Positions 23,651 through 33,349 are shown, numbered from the stretch's first letter. The stretch: DNA of 64,000 bases from Caldatribacterium sp964426875 (GCA_964426875.1 CAYRSB010000001.1:229655-293654), one strand, 5' to 3'. The notes: generated by a model from the sequence alone, not told the origin. Program-made: numbers and translations.

Positions 23651-25379
23651 ACAAATGGAAGAGAAGGTTCGCTGGAGAATGAGCTTCATTTTTTGGATCG
23701 GTCTGGCCCTTTTTTTGGTGCTTTCAGCCCGACTCTGGTATCTTTCTGTGCTCCGAGAAGAATGGTACCGGGAAAGGTCTGAAAGAAACAGAATTAGGAT
23801 TGTTTTCCAACAGGCTCTCCGAGGGAGCATCTATGACCGAAGGGGGCTTTGCTTAGCGGAAGACGTTCCTCGGTTTCGACTCCTTTTCCTTGTGGGTAGT
23901 GGAGACAGAGAAGCGGTTCTTCACCGCCTTCAGGAGATCTTGGGCAGGAATATTGTGTTTAGTTTTCGAGAACGTACGGCTGGGGAAGTAGTACTTCTCG
24001 AGGACATAGCCCTTGAGGATGTAGTCAAGATAGAGGAAAACAAGAATTCGCTCCCCGGAGTGTTTATTGAGGCCTATCCCGCCCGAAATTACAGAGGAAG
24101 GGAGGACATTGCTCCGGTTGTGGGATATGTGGGGAAAATCAGCGCCGAAGAGTTAGAGATTCTGGGAAAGGCAGGTTATAGGGTAGAGGACCGCGTTGGG
24201 AAAAGTGGGATAGAGGCTTTCTACGAAAGTCTTCTGCGAGGAGACGAGGGCTATAGACGAGTGGAGGTAGATGCCTTGGGTCAAGTAGTTCGGGTTCTTG
24301 ATTTCCGATCCCCACGTTTTCGCTATTCTCTACAGTTGACCATTGATTGGGAACTCCAGAAAGAATGCTACGAAGCCTTGGGCAAAAGAAATGGCGTTGT
24401 CATCATAGGGAATCCCTCAACCGGTGAGATACTGGCCTTGGTGAGCAAGCCAAGTTTTGATCCCAACATTCTGAGTCGCGGTGTAAGTGTCAAAGAGTGG
24501 CTTGACCTCGCCCAGGAAAGATCAAATCCTCTTGTAACAAGACCCACTCAGGCGGTGTACCCTCCGGGGTCCCTCTTTAAAATTCTTGTGGCTTTGGCAG
24601 CCCTGGAAGAGGGAGCAGTAAAGCCGGGGGAGTCTTTTTTCTGCCCCGGGTATTTCGAGTATGGCGATCGCCGATACCCCTGTTGGCAGAGGAGTGGACA
24701 CGGAAGGGTTTCTTTCGAAGAAGCGATAGCTAAATCCTGCAATGTTACCTTTTACACCTTAGGGTTGCGATTGGGTCCGGAGCGAATTGCTCGTTATGCC
24801 CAGATGTTTGGTTTTGGACAGGACCCTCATATTGACCTTCCTGGAACAAAGAGTGGTCTTTTTCCTACCCCTGAGTGGAAGCGTCAAACCGTGAAGGCGA
24901 TGTGGTATCCAGGTGACACCTTGAACCTTTCCATTGGACAGGGATATGTCCTTGTGACTCCTTTGGAGATGTACCTTCTTTTGTCTACGGTAGCAACCAG
25001 GGGCAAGCTCTATGACCCACACGTACTTTGGCGAGTTTTGGACGAAAAAGGAGATGTCATAAGAGAGGTCAAGCCTTTTTTGCGAAGAAATGTTGTCCTT
25101 CGCTCCCAAACTTGGGATACTGTCATAAGGGGTATGGAAAAGGTGGTAACCCAAGGAACAGGGTACAATTGCCGGGGTTTAGCTACGAAGATTGCAGCTA
25201 AGACTGGAACGGCTCAGAATCCCCATGGAAAAGAGCATTCCTGGTTTGGAGGATTTTTCCCTTCCGATCGACCTCGATTTGTTTTTTTGGTCCTTGTGGA
25301 GCACGGCGGAGATGGAAGTGGAGAAGCCGCTTTGGTAACCCGACGTATCGTTGAGTGGATTCTTACCAACCGGGGGTAG
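23640..25379 (+). CDS. mrdA: Penicillin-binding protein 2 (peptidoglycan transpeptidase)
   Basis: A class B PBP of 579 residues that cross-links peptidoglycan during cell elongation with RodA. A single N-terminal helix (FIFWIGLALFLVLSARLWYL) is followed by the dimerisation domain (RGSIYDRRGLCLAED) and the transpeptidase domain with SLFK (about 311), SCN (about 366) and KTGT (about 521). The start at 23640 (MWNEQ) has GGAGAAAAGAAG before it; the ATG at 23655 is an alternative. The fit with mreC, mreD and rodA is the usual one. Confidence 0.94.
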   Translation: MWNEQMEEKVRWRMSFIFWIGLALFLVLSARLWYLSVLREEWYRERSERNRIRIVFQQALRGSIYDRRGLCLAEDVPRFRLLFLVGSGDREAVLHRLQEILGRNIVFSFRERTAGEVVLLEDIALEDVVKIEENKNSLPGVFIEAYPARNYRGREDIAPVVGYVGKISAEELEILGKAGYRVEDRVGKSGIEAFYESLLRGDEGYRRVEVDALGQVVRVLDFRSPRFRYSLQLTIDWELQKECYEALGKRNGVVIIGNPSTGEILALVSKPSFDPNILSRGVSVKEWLDLAQERSNPLVTRPTQAVYPPGSLFKILVALAALEEGAVKPGESFFCPGYFEYGDRRYPCWQRSGHGRVSFEEAIAKSCNVTFYTLGLRLGPERIARYAQMFGFGQDPHIDLPGTKSGLFPTPEWKRQTVKAMWYPGDTLNLSIGQGYVLVTPLEMYLLLSTVATRGKLYDPHVLWRVLDEKGDVIREVKPFLRRNVVLRSQTWDTVIRGMEKVVTQGTGYNCRGLATKIAAKTGTAQNPHGKEHSWFGGFFPSDRPRFVFLVLVEHGGDGSGEAALVTRRIVEWILTNRG

Positions 25380-25381
25380 AA

Positions 25382-26476
25382 ATGCGTCGAGAGTACTTGC
25401 TCATTATTGTTACTTTACTTCTCTGTCTTTTAGGAGTTTTTGCCGTCTACAGTGCTGATCCCCAGAGAGAGGAGGGATTTGGGACTAAGAGCTTTTTTGG
25501 GAGGCAGATCCTTTGGAACGCGGTCGGTTGGGGACTTTTCTGTATTTTTCGTTTTTCCGATCATAAGTGGTTCCTGAAAAGAGGATGGCTCTGGTACCTT
25601 CTCTCTCTTCTTGCCCTGGGAGTGGTTCTCCTCTTTGGAGAGAGTGACGAGACAGGGGCAAAGCGCTGGCTTTTCTCTCGGTCGGTGCAACCATCGGAAT
25701 TCTCGAAGCTTGCTCTCCTTCTCTTTTTGAGCTTTTATCTCAGTCAAAATCGAGATAATCTTGGCTTCTGGAGCCTCCTGGTCAAGAGTGGTTTCTTCTC
25801 GCTTATCCCTGCCGTTCTTGTCTTCCTCCAACCGGATCTCGGAACAGCACTCGTTTTAGGCGTCTTGTGGTTTGGAACGCTTTTTGTGGGTGGTTGGCAG
25901 GGGAAAAAAATTGGTGTCCTTTTGGGAATTTTTGCCGGTCTTTTACCCCTTTCTTGGTTTTTTCTCAAGGATTATCAAAAAAAGAGGATTCTTGCTTTCC
26001 TTGACCCCTGGCAGGATCCCTTAGGGAGCGGTTACAACGTGGTACAGTCCCAGATTGCTATAGGTGCCGGGGGTTTGGTCGGGCAGGGATGGTTGTTGGG
26101 AAAGCAGACCCAGCTTCGTTTTCTTCCTGCGCGATATACAGATTTTATTTTTGCCTCCTGGTGCGAGCAATTGGGATTTTTGGGAGGGATAACGATCATT
26201 ATCCTTTTCGGTATTCTTTTCTGGGTTGTGCTGGATGTAGCTCAAAGGGTGAAAAGTCTTGAAGATAGGCTGTTTGCAGCTCTGTTTGGCGTAATTCTAC
26301 TTTTCCAGGTGGGCGTCAACATAGGCATGAACATGGGCATTGCCCCGGTCACCGGTATCCCTCTACCCTTTGTGAGCTATGGAGGCAGTTCTCTTCTTGT
26401 AAACCTTGTTTTTATCGGTATTATTGCTCGCATTGCTTCTGAGGCAGAAGGCGAAGGTGAAAAGCGGTGGACATAG
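25382..26476 (+). CDS. rodA: RodA, peptidoglycan glycosyltransferase
   Basis: A SEDS-family polymerase of 364 residues with about ten membrane segments. Family motifs are GAKRWLF, FLQPDLGTALVLG and PVTGIPLPFVSYGGSS. The start ATG at 25382 lies 2 bases after the PBP2 stop with GGGGGTAG before it. It forms the glycan strands that PBP2 cross-links. The end overlaps the radical SAM gene by 10 bases. Confidence 0.95.
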   Translation: MRREYLLIIVTLLLCLLGVFAVYSADPQREEGFGTKSFFGRQILWNAVGWGLFCIFRFSDHKWFLKRGWLWYLLSLLALGVVLLFGESDETGAKRWLFSRSVQPSEFSKLALLLFLSFYLSQNRDNLGFWSLLVKSGFFSLIPAVLVFLQPDLGTALVLGVLWFGTLFVGGWQGKKIGVLLGIFAGLLPLSWFFLKDYQKKRILAFLDPWQDPLGSGYNVVQSQIAIGAGGLVGQGWLLGKQTQLRFLPARYTDFIFASWCEQLGFLGGITIIILFGILFWVVLDVAQRVKSLEDRLFAALFGVILLFQVGVNIGMNMGIAPVTGIPLPFVSYGGSSLLVNLVFIGIIARIASEAEGEGEKRWT

Positions 26477-28257
26477 AAAAGAGGCTCTTTTTCGATGGCA
26501 CTCTTCTTTCGGTGGAGCGACCTGGGCGGTACCTGGGAAGAGAGTGGAACGTTGTTGTAAAGCCCGAGAGGGGAGTTCGCTATAGTGTGGCTTTAGCCTT
26601 TCCTGACGTGTATGAAGTGGGCATGTCTCATTTAGGGCTTCGTATCTTGTATGGTCTTTTGAATGCCATGCCTGGGGTGCAGGCAGAAAGGGTTTTTGTT
26701 CCTTGGCCTGACATGGGGAAGAAGATGAAAGAAATGGGTATTCCTCTCTTTTCTCTGGAACGAAAGCGACCGGTTGCCTCTTTCGATCTCTTGGGTATAA
26801 GCTTGCAGCATGAGCTCAATTACACCAACGTCCTCTACCTTCTTGACCTTGCAGGAATTCCCTTGCATCAAGATGGGCGTGATGAGCGATTTCCCCTTGT
26901 GATTGGTGGGGGACCGTGTGCAGTGAATCCTGAGCCTCTTTCGCCATTTTTCGATGCTTTCTTTATCGGGGAGGCTGAGGAAGCAATGGTAGACATTGTT
27001 AGAGTTCTCTTGGCCATGAAGGGAAGAAAGAGGGAGGACATACTTTTGGAGTTAACCTGCCTTGAGGGTGTTTATGTTCCCTCGCTTCCCAGAAATCCTG
27101 TGAGGCGCCAAGTAGTTAGGGATCTCGAAAAAGCCTTTTTCCCCTCCCGGATGATCGTACCTTATGTGAGCATTGTGCATGACCGGGTTGCGGTGGAAAT
27201 CGCCCGAGGGTGCACAAGAGGATGTCGGTTCTGTCAAGCTGGCATGATCTATCGACCCATGCGGGAGCGCTCCCCAGAGCGGGTCATTGAGCTTGCTCTT
27301 GAGCTTGTGAAAACAAGTGGATACGAAGAAGTATCCCTTCTCTCTTTGAGTAGTACCGATTACTCTTCGATTGAAGAGCTCATCGACCGACTTTCTCGGC
27401 TTCTTGAGTCTTACAAAGTGAATGTTTCACTACCTTCTCTCCGCATGGACACCTTCAGTGTGCGTATTGCGAACAGTCTCAGGCGGGTGCGCAAGAGCAC
27501 TTTGACTTTTGCCCCCGAAGCAGGTACAGAGAGGATGCGCAGAATCATCAATAAAGGTCTGGAAGACGAAGAAATCCTTAGGGCGGCAGAGAGCGCTTTT
27601 TCTTCTTCCTGGCGGGAAATAAAGCTCTACTTCATGATCGGGTTACCTTGTGAGCGAGAAGAGGACGTTTGGGGCATTGGCAATACGGTTCGGGAGATCA
27701 TCAGGGTGGGAAGGGCAGTGAAAAAGGATGTGGGGGTTCATTTGAGTATTGCTGCCTTCATACCTAAACCTCATACTCCCTTCCAGTGGGTGCCTCAGGA
27801 GCGAAAAGAGATTCTGGAAGAAAAAATTCGCCTGATTCAGAGCTCTCTTCGTCCTCTCAAAAGCAGCGTGAAGTGCCACTGGTCTTCCTTTGCGGTAAGT
27901 CAAATTGAGGCCCTTCTCGCCCGTGGAGATAGAAGGATTGGGGCGGTTATCGAGCGGGTATATAGAAAGGGTGGAATAATGGAGGGGTGGCAGGAGTTTT
28001 TTCTTTTGTGTCGCTGGGAGGAAGCTATGGCTGAGGAGGGTCTTGGCTTCGAGGAGTACCTCTATCGGGAGCGTTCTTTCGAAGAACGCCTTCCCTGGGA
28101 GCACATCCTCTGTGGTGTGTGTCCTTCTTTTCTCTGGGAGGAGTACGAAAGAGCAAAAAGTGGCATCGTGAGTCCACCCTGTCCTTTGGGAGAAAAATGT
28201 GCGCGATGTGGGGTTTGCCAAAGTGGGAAAGTTTCGCTACCGGATACGTCATCGTAA
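26467..28257 (+). CDS. B12-binding-domain radical SAM protein (TIGR03960 type)
   Basis: A 596-residue protein with an N-terminal cobalamin-type fold (about 30-170, IGGGPCAVNPEPLSPFFD) and a radical SAM core with CTRGCRFCQAGMIYRP near 244. C-terminal cysteines (ILCGVCPSF and CARCGVCQ) may hold a further cluster. The family is widespread and accompanies the DUF2344 protein encoded next and RNase G; substrate unknown, with a tRNA or ribosome-related modification suggested by neighbourhood only. GTG start after AAGGTGA. It overlaps the DUF2344 gene by 59 bases. Confidence 0.9.
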   Translation: MDIEKRLFFDGTLLSVERPGRYLGREWNVVVKPERGVRYSVALAFPDVYEVGMSHLGLRILYGLLNAMPGVQAERVFVPWPDMGKKMKEMGIPLFSLERKRPVASFDLLGISLQHELNYTNVLYLLDLAGIPLHQDGRDERFPLVIGGGPCAVNPEPLSPFFDAFFIGEAEEAMVDIVRVLLAMKGRKREDILLELTCLEGVYVPSLPRNPVRRQVVRDLEKAFFPSRMIVPYVSIVHDRVAVEIARGCTRGCRFCQAGMIYRPMRERSPERVIELALELVKTSGYEEVSLLSLSSTDYSSIEELIDRLSRLLESYKVNVSLPSLRMDTFSVRIANSLRRVRKSTLTFAPEAGTERMRRIINKGLEDEEILRAAESAFSSSWREIKLYFMIGLPCEREEDVWGIGNTVREIIRVGRAVKKDVGVHLSIAAFIPKPHTPFQWVPQERKEILEEKIRLIQSSLRPLKSSVKCHWSSFAVSQIEALLARGDRRIGAVIERVYRKGGIMEGWQEFFLLCRWEEAMAEEGLGFEEYLYRERSFEERLPWEHILCGVCPSFLWEEYERAKSGIVSPPCPLGEKCARCGVCQSGKVSLPDTSS

Positions 28258-28807
28258 ACTTGCTCCCTTTCATCTTCTTTCCCATCTTGATGTCTATCGT
28301 ACGTGGGAACGAGTCTTTCGCCGGGCCTCGATACCGGTACTCTATTCCCAAGGGTTTAATCCCCGCCCTCTTTTTTCTTTCCCCTTTGCCACTCCCTTAG
28401 GCATAGAGAGCGAAGCAGAGTATTTTGAAACCTTTTGTGGTGAGCCTGTTTTCCCCGAGGAGCTTGAGGAAAAACTCAACAGAGAAGTCCCTCAAGAGAT
28501 GAGGGTCTTAGAGGTACAAGCTCTTTCCTCTTTTGACCCTCCCCTGCAAAAGATTATGAAAGGCATAGTGTATGTCTTTTCCTTCCCACCGGGAATGATT
28601 CCGAAAGGGAATCTCTCTCTCCCTAAGGGTGTTACCCTTTTCTTTTCGGTTGAGGACCCCCCTGTGGTATCATTTCTTTTTGAAGGAGAGAAAATGCTTT
28701 GGAATCCTCTTAAGTTTGCTTCTCTCCTTGGAGAAAATTGCGGGTTTCCGATGCCTAAGCGGATTCTCAAGGAAAGGGTACTCCTTGGTTCTGAGAACGG
28801 GGGATGA
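28199..28807 (+). CDS. DUF2344 (TIGR03936) protein
   Basis: A 202-residue protein with the family opening FRYRIRHRKLAPFHLLSHLD and SQGFNPRPLFSF. It is the regular partner of the TIGR03960 radical SAM protein and in some bacteria is fused to it. The GTG start at 28199 is backed by GGGAG 6 bases before; GTG at 28223 is possible. The function is unknown. The stop is 4 bases before the RNase G start. Confidence 0.85.
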   Translation: MRDVGFAKVGKFRYRIRHRKLAPFHLLSHLDVYRTWERVFRRASIPVLYSQGFNPRPLFSFPFATPLGIESEAEYFETFCGEPVFPEELEEKLNREVPQEMRVLEVQALSSFDPPLQKIMKGIVYVFSFPPGMIPKGNLSLPKGVTLFFSVEDPPVVSFLFEGEKMLWNPLKFASLLGENCGFPMPKRILKERVLLGSENGG

Positions 28808-28811
28808 GCTT

Positions 28812-30296
28812 TTGAGGAGAGATATTGTGATCGATATGTCTGAAGTGGAAACACGGGCCGCACTCCTTGAAGACGAGAAGGTAGTAGAGTTTTTCTTCGA
28901 GCGAGCAGTAGAGCTACGTCTTGCAGGGAATGTCTACAAAGGTATTGTGGAAAATGTGCTTCCTGGCATTCAGTCTGCTTTTGTGAATATCGGCCTTGAT
29001 AAGAATGCCTTTCTTTTTGTGGGGGACATGCTCCTTGATGAAAAGAGGAAAGACGTCAAAATCGAGGGTCTTATAAAAGTTGGGGAGGAAATCATTGTTC
29101 AGGTGACTAAGGAACCCATGGGAACCAAAGGAGCACGAGTGTCCACAAAAATCACCCTTCCTGGGCGGTACGTGATCTTTATGCCTGGAATAGACGTTGT
29201 AGGAGTATCGCATCGTATCGCTTCGGGGGAAGAGCGAGAACGTCTTAAAAAAATTGTAGAGCGGTTGCGCCCGGACGGCTCGGGAATCATAGTCCGTACG
29301 GCTGCTGAGGGAAAGAGTCCCGAAGAAATCAAGGCTGATATTGAGTCTTTGGTACGACTCTGGAATCGAATTAAAAAGAAGGCTGAGATGACTGCTGCCC
29401 CGGCTCTTCTGTATCAGGAGGCGAGTCTTATATACGCCTTGGTGCGTGACGTAGTGGACGAAAACGTAGAGAACATCTGGATTAACTCCTTTTTTGGGTA
29501 TCAGAAGCTTCGAGATTTTGTGGAATCTATCGTGCCTCATCTTGCAGGACGCGTTCGCTTTTTCGAGAGCCGGGAGAATATTTTCGAGCATTTCGGTTTG
29601 CAGAGGGAAATCGAACGCGCCTTGAGCCACAAGGTTTGGCTACGGAGCGGGGGATACCTTGTGTTTGACCGGACTGAGGCCATGACCGTCATTGATGTGA
29701 ATACCGGGAAATTTGTGGGGAAGAAAGACCTTCAAGAAACCATTCTCAGAACGAATCTTGAGGCTGCCGAGGAAATAGCCCGCCAGGTTCGTTTGCGAGA
29801 CATCGGGGGTATCATTCTCATCGACTTCATCGACATGGAGAAAAGGGAACACCGTCGACAGGTGGTTCGGGCTCTTGAGGAATTTTTGAGTCGAGACCGG
29901 ACTCGTTGCACGGTAGTGGAAATGAGCGAACTTGGCCTTGTGGAGATGACGAGAAAGAGGGTGCGCAAGAGTCTCGATTCCTTTCTTCGAGAACCCTGTC
30001 CTTTCTGCGAAGGGGAAGGGAGGGTACTTTCTCTTGAAACCATAGCGGTGAATTTTTTGAGGAAAATCGAAGAGATCTCTCGTCATACCTCTTCCCCAGT
30101 TCTTGGTTTTGCCGTGGGAGCAGAACTTGGGAAATATCTCTCTACCGAGGGGGAAAGATTTTTGCACAACCTCGAGCGACTTTATAGCAAAGAAATACTT
30201 TGGAAAGTTGACGAAACACTACCACCTCGAAGGTACAGTATCGTTGGAGTTGGAGGGGAGGAAGTTCGGGAGAAAATGAGAGAAACTCTGTCATGA
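28812..30296 (+). CDS. rng: Ribonuclease E/G family endoribonuclease
   Basis: A 494-residue RNase G-type enzyme for rRNA 5' maturation and mRNA decay. I place the start at TTG 28812 (RRDIVIDMSEVETRAAL), which matches the family N-terminus and lies after GGGGGATGA; longer versions would run deep into DUF2344. The S1 domain (GNVYKGIVENVLPGIQSAF) is at about 38-120, the DNase I-like core has DVNTGKFVGKK near 295 and DFIDME near 338, and the zinc-link CPFCEGEG near 396 supports dimer formation. No scaffold tail as in RNase E. Confidence 0.93.
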   Translation: MRRDIVIDMSEVETRAALLEDEKVVEFFFERAVELRLAGNVYKGIVENVLPGIQSAFVNIGLDKNAFLFVGDMLLDEKRKDVKIEGLIKVGEEIIVQVTKEPMGTKGARVSTKITLPGRYVIFMPGIDVVGVSHRIASGEERERLKKIVERLRPDGSGIIVRTAAEGKSPEEIKADIESLVRLWNRIKKKAEMTAAPALLYQEASLIYALVRDVVDENVENIWINSFFGYQKLRDFVESIVPHLAGRVRFFESRENIFEHFGLQREIERALSHKVWLRSGGYLVFDRTEAMTVIDVNTGKFVGKKDLQETILRTNLEAAEEIARQVRLRDIGGIILIDFIDMEKREHRRQVVRALEEFLSRDRTRCTVVEMSELGLVEMTRKRVRKSLDSFLREPCPFCEGEGRVLSLETIAVNFLRKIEEISRHTSSPVLGFAVGAELGKYLSTEGERFLHNLERLYSKEILWKVDETLPPRRYSIVGVGGEEVREKMRETLS

Positions 30297-30297
30297 T

Positions 30298-30326
30298 TTG
30301 ACGAGTTTGTGTATCTGTGGTAAATT
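30298..30326 (+). promoter_or_regulatory. Candidate promoter of the rplU operon
   Basis: TTGACG at 30298-30303 and TAAATT at 30321-30326, 17 bases apart, lie in the short gap after rng. The rplU start is 29 bases further on, after AGGAGGTGG. Confidence 0.55.
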
Positions 30327-30355
30327 ACCGTCCGACTTTAGGAGGTGGACTGTGT

Positions 30356-30673
30356 ATGTTTGCTATCGTCGAAGCGAGTGGAAAACAATATCCCGTTGTT
30401 GAGGGCGCCCTCCTTCGCCTTGATTGTTTTCTCGCACCGTTGAACGAGGAGGTGACCTTTGATCGGGTTCTTTTTGCCCGGAAAAACGGGGAGGTACTCG
30501 TTGGCCGACCCTATCTGGAGGGTGCCCGGGTTGTAGGACGAGTGGTAGGTCTTTTCCGCGGTAAGAAAGCCATTGTCTTCAAGTACAAACCCAAGGTCAA
30601 TTATCGTCGTACAAAGGGTCATCGTCAGCCGATGACCGTAGTGCGGGTCGAGAGGATTGAATGTCAGAGGTGA
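30356..30673 (+). CDS. rplU: 50S ribosomal protein L21
   Basis: A 105-residue L21 (MFAIVEASGKQYPVVEG... KGHRQPMTVVRVERI). The start ATG at 30356 follows AGGAGGTGG and matches the family N-terminus; an upstream in-frame GTG at 30317 lies inside the promoter. It is followed by rpmA after 8 bases, without the ysxB gene that intervenes in many Firmicutes. Confidence 0.96.
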   Translation: MFAIVEASGKQYPVVEGALLRLDCFLAPLNEEVTFDRVLFARKNGEVLVGRPYLEGARVVGRVVGLFRGKKAIVFKYKPKVNYRRTKGHRQPMTVVRVERIECQR

Positions 30674-30681
30674 GATAGGCT

Positions 30682-30942
30682 ATGGCACATAAAAAGAGTG
30701 GTGGAAGTGCAAGGAACGGAAGGGATAGTAACCCCAAGTACCTTGGGGTTAAAGCTTACGGAGGACAATTTGTTCGGGCAGGGAGTATCCTCGTACGGCA
30801 GCGAGGGACGCGCATACGACCTGGAGCCAATGTGGGTGTGGGGAGAGACTATACCCTCTTTGCACTCCAGGATGGATATGTGGTTTTTGAGAAGAAAGGA
30901 GACCGCAAGCGAGTTTCTGTTCTTCCACAGATACCGGCCTGA
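30682..30942 (+). CDS. rpmA: 50S ribosomal protein L27
   Basis: An 86-residue L27. It begins MAHKKSGGSARNGRDS, so it has no cleavable N-terminal extension of the Firmicute kind (which requires the Prp protease usually encoded between L21 and L27 and absent here). The missing ysxB/prp gene and the missing extension agree with each other. Two bases separate it from obgE. Confidence 0.97.
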   Translation: MAHKKSGGSARNGRDSNPKYLGVKAYGGQFVRAGSILVRQRGTRIRPGANVGVGRDYTLFALQDGYVVFEKKGDRKRVSVLPQIPA

Positions 30943-30944
30943 GC

Positions 30945-32222
30945 ATGTTCGTCGACAGGGCAGTCATTGAAGTGAAGGGAGGAAAAGGCGGAGACGGGGC
31001 GGTTCATTTTCGAAGGGAAAAGTATGTCTCCCGGGGCGGTCCGGACGGAGGAGACGGGGGTGACGGGGGAAGCGTTTTCGTGCGTGCCTCATCCTGCAAA
31101 AGGACCCTTTACGATGTAGCTCTCCAACCTCTTTATCAGGCTTCCTCGGGAGAACCCGGACAGGGGAAGAACAAGAAGGGAGCAAAGGGGGAAGACACTG
31201 TTATTGAAGTCCCAGTAGGAACCCAGATTTTTGATGCAGAGAGCGGAGAGTTCCTGGCGGATCTCATCGTGGATGGGATGGAAGTGCTTGTAGCTCGAGG
31301 AGGGCGAGGGGGTCGAGGGAATGCTTCTTTTGTCACGCCCACCAATAGGGCTCCCCGTGTAGCGCTCCGGGGTGAGGAGGGCGAGCGCCGTAAAGTTCGT
31401 CTTGAGCTCAAGCTCATTGCTGATGTAGGATTGGCAGGCTTACCAAATGCTGGGAAGTCGACTCTCCTTTCTGTTTTGAGTGAGGCAAAACCCCGTATCG
31501 CTCCTTATCCTTTTTCCACCCTTCATCCTACCTTGGGGGTAGTGAAGCATCGTGACGAAAGCTTTGTCATGGTTGATCTTCCCGGCATCATTGAAGGGGC
31601 GAGCCGGGGAGCGGGTTTGGGGCTTGAGTTTTTGCGGCATATTGAGCGGGTGCGTGTGCTTCTTTGCTTGGTAGACATGGCTTTTCCCTATTCAGGAGAT
31701 TCCTGGAAGGATTTCCTCATCCTTCGTCGAGAGTTCGCCCACTATCATCCTTCGCTCCTTGAAAAACCTTTTATTGTCGTAGGAACCAAGCTTGACCTGC
31801 CTGAAGGGAGGGGCAATTGGGAGAAGTTCAAAAAAAAGCTCTCTGAAGAGAACATCGAGGGTGTCGGTATTTCGGCGGTTTCTTACTTGGGGATTGGTGA
31901 ACTTCTTGATAAAACGCTTTTGAAGCTTAGAGCTCCACGGGAAGAGATGGTAACCCCTCTTCTTCAAAGAGAGAGCGAGAAGAAACTCTCCACTCTTTCC
32001 CCAAGAGTATATCGCTTTGCATCCCTTTTCCTTGAAAGGCTTCTTGAGGAAATACCACTGGAAAAGGGGGAGAAAATTTTCTGTCAGCGTCTTCAGGAAT
32101 CGGGATTCTTAAAGTACCTCAGGTTTTTACCCCCTCAAAGCATTGTGGAAATTGGCTCCTATCAGTTTACCTGGACGGGAAAGGAACTGATTCTTGTCGG
32201 ATGGAACGTCGAAGGTTCATAG
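30945..32222 (+). CDS. obgE: GTPase Obg
   Basis: A 425-residue ribosome-assembly GTPase. Gly-rich Obg fold 1-158 (GGPDGGDGGDGGSVFV), G domain with GLPNAGKST, DLPGIIEGAS and TKLD, and a C-terminal OCT-like domain (about 345-425). It overlaps proB by 22 bases. Typical L21-L27-Obg order. Confidence 0.96.
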   Translation: MFVDRAVIEVKGGKGGDGAVHFRREKYVSRGGPDGGDGGDGGSVFVRASSCKRTLYDVALQPLYQASSGEPGQGKNKKGAKGEDTVIEVPVGTQIFDAESGEFLADLIVDGMEVLVARGGRGGRGNASFVTPTNRAPRVALRGEEGERRKVRLELKLIADVGLAGLPNAGKSTLLSVLSEAKPRIAPYPFSTLHPTLGVVKHRDESFVMVDLPGIIEGASRGAGLGLEFLRHIERVRVLLCLVDMAFPYSGDSWKDFLILRREFAHYHPSLLEKPFIVVGTKLDLPEGRGNWEKFKKKLSEENIEGVGISAVSYLGIGELLDKTLLKLRAPREEMVTPLLQRESEKKLSTLSPRVYRFASLFLERLLEEIPLEKGEKIFCQRLQESGFLKYLRFLPPQSIVEIGSYQFTWTGKELILVGWNVEGS

Positions 32223-33349
32223 AGCAGAGTCATCGCTTGGTGGTTAAGGTGGGTTCGTCGCTCCTCGTCGAGGGTATGGCACTTTCAAAAGAGCGGCTGC
32301 AAGACCTTGCTGAGAATCTTTGTCTTCTTCTCAAGGAGGGCAAAGAGGTTGTTTTGGTTTCTTCGGGGGCGGTGGCTTGTGGAATGAGTGCCCTTGGCGT
32401 TTCTCGAAGGCGTGGCGATATTCCCTTCAAACAGGCCATGGCAGCCATAGGACAGGGAATCCTCATGCAACATTATTGTTCGGTTTTCGCCGAGTTTGGG
32501 GTTAAAGTTGCTCAAATTCTTCTTGCCCCTGAAGATGTTCACAATCGTCTGAAATACCTCAATGCTCGCAATACCTTTGAAGCACTTTTAAAGCTTGGGG
32601 TTCTTCCCGTTGTGAACGAGAATGACACGGTAGCCGTAGAAGAAATTAAGTTTGGCGACAACGATCGCCTTTCGGCCCTTGTGGCATCTATCATTGGGGC
32701 CGATCTTCTTGTCATTCTCTCTGATGTTGATGGCCTTTATAGTAGCGATCCTCATCGGTTTCCCCATGCAGTGATGGTTCGAGAAGTTCGGGTCATTGAT
32801 GAGGGTGTAGAACACATGGCCGGGGGAAGAGGAAGCGACCTTTCCACCGGGGGTATGCGTAGTAAAATCATGGCTGCTAGAATTGCTACTCTTTCAGGAA
32901 TCGGGGTAGTTATTGCTTCAGGTAAGGATTTCTCCGTGCTTCCCCGTCTTTTGAGGGGAGAAGACATCGGTACCTTCTTTTACCCCTGTGAGCACTCGCT
33001 TCGTGGTAAAAAACGGTGGATTGCCTTTGGAATGATACCTAAGGGACAGATTGTGGTCGATGAAGGAGCGAAAAGGGCTTTGTTGGAAAATAAAAGCCTT
33101 CTCCCCGCAGGTGTTACGAGTCTTTCCGGGAGTTTTGAAATGGGGGACTGTGTGGAGGTTGTGGATGCAGGGGGGAGGCTTGTAGGAAGAGGCGTGGTGA
33201 ACTATTCTTTCGAGGAGTTAGAGAAAATCCGTGGTCTCCACAGTGCGGAGATTGAGGAGATCCTGGGGCGCCAGGATTGGACAGAAGAAGTTATCCATGC
33301 CGATGACTTTGTGATTTTAGGAGGAGGGAAGAGTAATGGAGGAAGTTAG
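32201..33349 (+). CDS. proB: Glutamate 5-kinase
   Basis: First step of proline synthesis. The 382 residues hold an amino-acid kinase domain (VVKVGSSLL, VSSGAVACGM, VNENDTVA, GTGGMRSKI-like STGGMRSKI) and a C-terminal PUA domain (about 280-360, KGQIVVDEGAKRALL). It overlaps obgE by 22 bases and proA by 14, so proB and proA are coupled. No feedback leader is visible. Confidence 0.95.
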   Translation: MERRRFIEQSHRLVVKVGSSLLVEGMALSKERLQDLAENLCLLLKEGKEVVLVSSGAVACGMSALGVSRRRGDIPFKQAMAAIGQGILMQHYCSVFAEFGVKVAQILLAPEDVHNRLKYLNARNTFEALLKLGVLPVVNENDTVAVEEIKFGDNDRLSALVASIIGADLLVILSDVDGLYSSDPHRFPHAVMVREVRVIDEGVEHMAGGRGSDLSTGGMRSKIMAARIATLSGIGVVIASGKDFSVLPRLLRGEDIGTFFYPCEHSLRGKKRWIAFGMIPKGQIVVDEGAKRALLENKSLLPAGVTSLSGSFEMGDCVEVVDAGGRLVGRGVVNYSFEELEKIRGLHSAEIEEILGRQDWTEEVIHADDFVILGGGKSNGGS

